A stretch of DNA of 64,000 bases from Acanthornis magna (taxonomy: Eukaryota; Chordata; Aves; Passeriformes; Acanthizidae): assembly GCA_036785705.1 (NCBI GenBank), contig JAWUZG010000001.1, forward strand, positions 9,114,001 through 9,178,000, in the 5' to 3' direction. Under the pieces are notes generated by a model. It ran no database searches and was not told the DNA's origin. It saw only the letters and a program-made list of their open reading frames with translations. Below, piece after piece: positions 61,085-64,000 of the stretch (positions are counted from its first letter, which is position 1; every line of letters begins with the position of its first letter). The position numbers and the translations under genes were made by a program.

Positions 61085-63564
61085 CTGAGGGAGAGGCAGG
61101 GAGAAAGGTGTTAATGACATCACATATTTGAGTTCGTACCAAATAAGTAGTTCTATGAGCCTTCCCTTTGACAAGCAAGTCATTTACTGTATTAAAAAAC
61201 CCTACAGCTTATACCACTTCAAAAAATAGAAAAGCAATTCTGAAGTAGTACTTTAAGTGCTGCTAATGCATAAGAAAATGCCCTATGGGACAGTTCAGAA
61301 GCCCCTCTGTTATATGGGTTAAAGGACCCACAACGTTGCACCATATGAAAAGATTCTATGTCCTTACAGCTGTAACTTGGAAAGGGAGAAAGAATCTTTT
61401 ATTTGGTCTTTCCCTTTATTTTTCTATTTGTACTTCAGTAACTTACATTGGGGGAAAAAATGAGGGCAAAGGTGTTTTGTCACATGACAAAACTAAGTGT
61501 GTGCAGTGCACATGTGCACAGAGGGAAATCAAGCAAACAATAAATTAAGACCGTATCTAAATATGGATCACACTTGCAGCCACTTTTATTCTCGTAACAG
61601 GAGCTACAACACTACTAAAGACAAGGTAAGAAGCAGGCTTTAGAACAGCTTCATTGCTTCATTACTCAGCTACCTGAATCCCTGAAAATGTTATCATTAT
61701 CCAAGCACCTGCAGCTAGCAGCAGAACCAGCAGCCAGTTCTACTGCACCTTTCCATGCTGGTGTCACACCTCTGCGCTCCAGCTGACTGCTCAAAGTGAT
61801 GGACTGGAGAAGATGAGGTTTTTGATTCTCATTACAGTCTACAGGTTTCAAGACCTACACTACCTTCTCTTTAGTTATGTGAGAAGCAACATAGCAGGCC
61901 TCTTGAGCATGGAAAGTTATCTATTTGTGATGCTTGACTTTTCCCAGCTCGGTGGAAACACTATAGCTAGTTAAAACAAGAGAAAACAGAGCCTAAGAAA
62001 GCATAAATTGTAAAATCCAGATGATTATGTAAAACCAAGGTCATCAGTAAGAAGGAACAGTTACAGCTGCCTATTAAGGTCCACCAAGAAATTTCACTTA
62101 ATTACTTTTAAAAAGACCAGTGATTTTTCACATTAGCAGAACTGTCAAGAAAAAAAAAGGATTTGTTTTTTACATAAAAATTGGAAATTTAAAAGAACCT
62201 TTACATTCCTTTTTCACTTGTAAACTGAAAACCCAAAATTCTTTCTTGAAAATATTCAAGTTTCAGTCAAATTGGTTTTCCTTGTAGAAACTAAAGTAAC
62301 TTTGTAGATTTACAGAAATTTTAAATTCTTTTGCATAGTGGGGTTTTTTTTATGATACTCCACTACAAATGCTAGAGAAATGACCAAACATAGAATTATT
62401 CTGGAAAACCTGAAAGCAAACTTAAAAGGATATATACCATAAATACACATTTTCCTCCCCAGTGCAAGGTTATGCTTAGAAAAGTAAGATAAAAACTCTG
62501 TAATTACTTTTACAGGAACCCTCAAGCAAATCTGCTACACAAATCTGAAGAAAAACCACTTTATCAGATGCATAGATCTTGTTAACCCTTTCAGTTAAAT
62601 TGCTCCTCATAGGAACAAACTTCTGGTTCCTTGCTAAGATCAAAAGCTCAGCACAAACTGTAGCTTTTTGTTGCTGCCCAGTTTTTAAGCAGTACATGGC
62701 ATCTAAATGGGACAGAACTCCCCAAAGTCAATAGCTAGACATCATTTGCATGTCTAGTACAGGCAAGCAAAATATACATCAGTGATAGTTGCTGGTGTAA
62801 CCAGTTCGTACAATAGTCAGGTATTAAAAGGAAGGCAGGCTCTGCTTTGGGGTTTTTGGTATCCAGTTCTGTTTTGAAGTGCACCGTTTCAAAAAATGTC
62901 ACAAACCCTGGTTAGTACGCAAAATTTCTGTTTTCTATACAGTCTCACAGCCCAGTCAGTTGTGAGCATTCAGGACACACCAACAGAAACAAAATGATTA
63001 GGTTCATGCATTTGTAGCAAGATACTGCAGACAAAAATTATCCCCCAAAATTACTCCCCTCATGATTTAGCAGTTTTCGTAACTGTTGTGTTATCAGTTG
63101 TTGAAATGGAACAAAGCTTTGCTAAAGAAAACCATAACACAAATGAGACTAACCGGTAATAAATCATTTATCAATGCAGGCTGCCAACTAAAATGACAGG
63201 TATTCCATAAAATAGACTGTCATGGTTTATGTTTTTGCAGGAGGGCTCTACAGTTTTTATTTACTGGTAGCTGCTCTTCAGTCACATGAAGTCTGACATA
63301 TGACATTTGACATCTGACATTTCAGTGTAAGTTTATAAAAAAAGCTTAAACTGTTTGGGTAAACAAGAACATAGATAAAAGGCAGAGTTTTATTATTCCT
63401 CCCTTATAAACTAAGATTTTAACATCACTTCCAAACTTTATCATTTACATACATAATCAGCACCTAAAAAAGTAAAGGTATTTTTGTGAGTTTCTGGCAT
63501 TATATAATTTCAGAGACTTTTGAGCAACCATTGATGGTGAGACCAGAAGTGACTGTGTACTTAC
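61085..63564 (-). other. PTPN12: PTPN12 intron 7
   Basis: A 2.5-kb AT-rich intron. The only simple structure noted is a four-unit heptamer repeat at 63294-63321. Open frames on both strands here show no recognisable protein. Confidence 0.85.
63294..63321. repeat. TGACATN heptamer tandem repeat (4 units)
   Basis: TGACATA, TGACATT, TGACATC and TGACATT follow one another with period 7. Only the seventh base varies. It is a short minisatellite-like repeat in PTPN12 intron 7. Confidence 0.8.
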
Positions 63565-63624
63565 ATTTTGAAATTCAAGTAATAATGTTCTAATGAAGTA
63601 ATCTGTTCTTGCTTGCTCAGCTTC
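63565..63624 (-). CDS. PTPN12: PTPN12 exon 7
   Basis: The 60-nt exon is flanked by a GTTTAG acceptor and GTAAGT donor, phase 0 at both ends. It encodes EAEQARTDYFIRTLLLEFQN, aligning with human residues 165-184 in the central beta-sheet of the phosphatase domain. It is the most 5' PTPN12 exon in the window. Confidence 0.96.
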
Positions 63625-64000
63625 CTAAACATGAGAAAACAATAATGCATTAGAAAAAAACCTATAAATCAACATGCAAAATACAGGATATAACTACAAA
63701 CTCAAACTTTAATCTCAGGTTTTTTGAATTTACTGGTTTTGTATTTCCTTAAGAGAGGTGCAATCAAAAACTGATTAACACGCCAGCAAGTCAGCTTGCT
63801 ATACAAGATGCGCAAAATGTGTTAATTTAGTTAAAAATATGAGTTTTGAAATTAATATCTTGTCTGCTCCAAAGTCATCATCATGTAAGAATAGTTCTAA
63901 GTACCTCTTTTGCTTTATTTCTCCATACATTTTAATTTACAGATTGTCTTTCACACTTTTGCTGTATAAACTTCAGCCTCTTACCACTCTACCATGTCAT
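63625..64000 (-). other. PTPN12: PTPN12 intron 6 (partial)
   Basis: The last 376 bases show no match to the preceding PTP-PEST segment (the MACREFE..CERYWP region), so exon 6 lies beyond the window. AT-rich, with no other feature seen. Confidence 0.8.

Larger units (their letters stand above)
34231..64000 (-). other. PTPN12: PTPN12 gene, exons 7-18 (PTP-PEST, 5' part outside window)
   Basis: Twelve minus-strand coding exons read as tyrosine-protein phosphatase non-receptor type 12. They join in frame to 1875 nt (624 residues plus stop). With the 164 residues expected upstream, the bird protein would be about 788 residues, against 780 in human. The exon count and phases equal human exons 7-18. 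PTP-PEST is a cytosolic phosphatase that dephosphorylates p130Cas, paxillin, Shc and PSTPIP and regulates focal adhesions and migration. The catalytic domain ends near residue 300 and the rest is a disordered, proline-rich docking tail. The first six exons, with the start codon and promoter, lie beyond position 64000. Confidence 0.95.

Noticed and set aside
1..64000. CRISPR arrays, insertion sequences, operons and phage-like systems
   Set aside because: None seen. The window has introns, CpG-island promoter structure and avian LINE/LTR repeats, and no regular spacer arrays or compact gene clusters.

Overview
This is nuclear DNA from a bird. The introns hold many CR1 LINE fragments with the avian 3' ends (for example TCATAGAATGG, or GGTCCCTTCCAACC read on the other strand). 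There is also a solo endogenous-retrovirus LTR and an ERV-type repeat of kinds I know from neoavian and especially passerine genomes. The species cannot be fixed from the sequence. No prokaryotic, organellar or viral-genome features are present. || Layout: both genes lie on the minus strand. Positions 1-20385 hold the 5' part of RSBN1L: coding exon 1 at 19794-20385, coding exon 2 at 9486-9599, a 10.2-kb intron 1, and at least 9.4 kb of intron 2 that runs off the left edge. The RSBN1L start codon sits in a CpG island (about 19590-21345) with three CCAAT boxes and GC boxes. || Positions about 20600-33000 are intergenic, with no convincing protein gene. In human the same interval carries the divergent lncRNA APTR/RSBN1L-AS1, so a divergent transcript is possible here but cannot be shown from sequence alone. 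|| Positions about 33000-64000 hold the 3' two-thirds of PTPN12 (PTP-PEST). Twelve coding exons, matching human exons 7-18, were placed by codon-level reading with GT/AG sites and compatible phases. They encode 624 residues, from the middle of the phosphatase domain (equivalent of residue 165) to the C-terminal end of the protein. The catalytic [10 protein letters not shown] loop is split between exons 8 and 9. The p130Cas-binding proline motif, the Shc-binding NPLH motif and the C-terminal PSTPIP-binding tail are all present. || The PTPN12-RSBN1L order and shared orientation match human chromosome 7q11.23, so this is conserved vertebrate synteny. PTPN12 is a cytosolic tyrosine phosphatase of focal-adhesion signalling. 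RSBN1L is a nuclear protein of the RSBN1 family. They are neighbours, not parts of one pathway. || I found no undescribed biological system. The observations most worth checking are a repeated ENGE(V/I)KLL motif at the 3' ends of RSBN1L exons 1 and 2, a 28-bp perfect inverted repeat at the edge of a CR1 copy, the evenly spaced CCAAT triplet with a 108-bp-period duplication in the CpG island, and a run of frame-neutral small exons in the PTPN12 tail.
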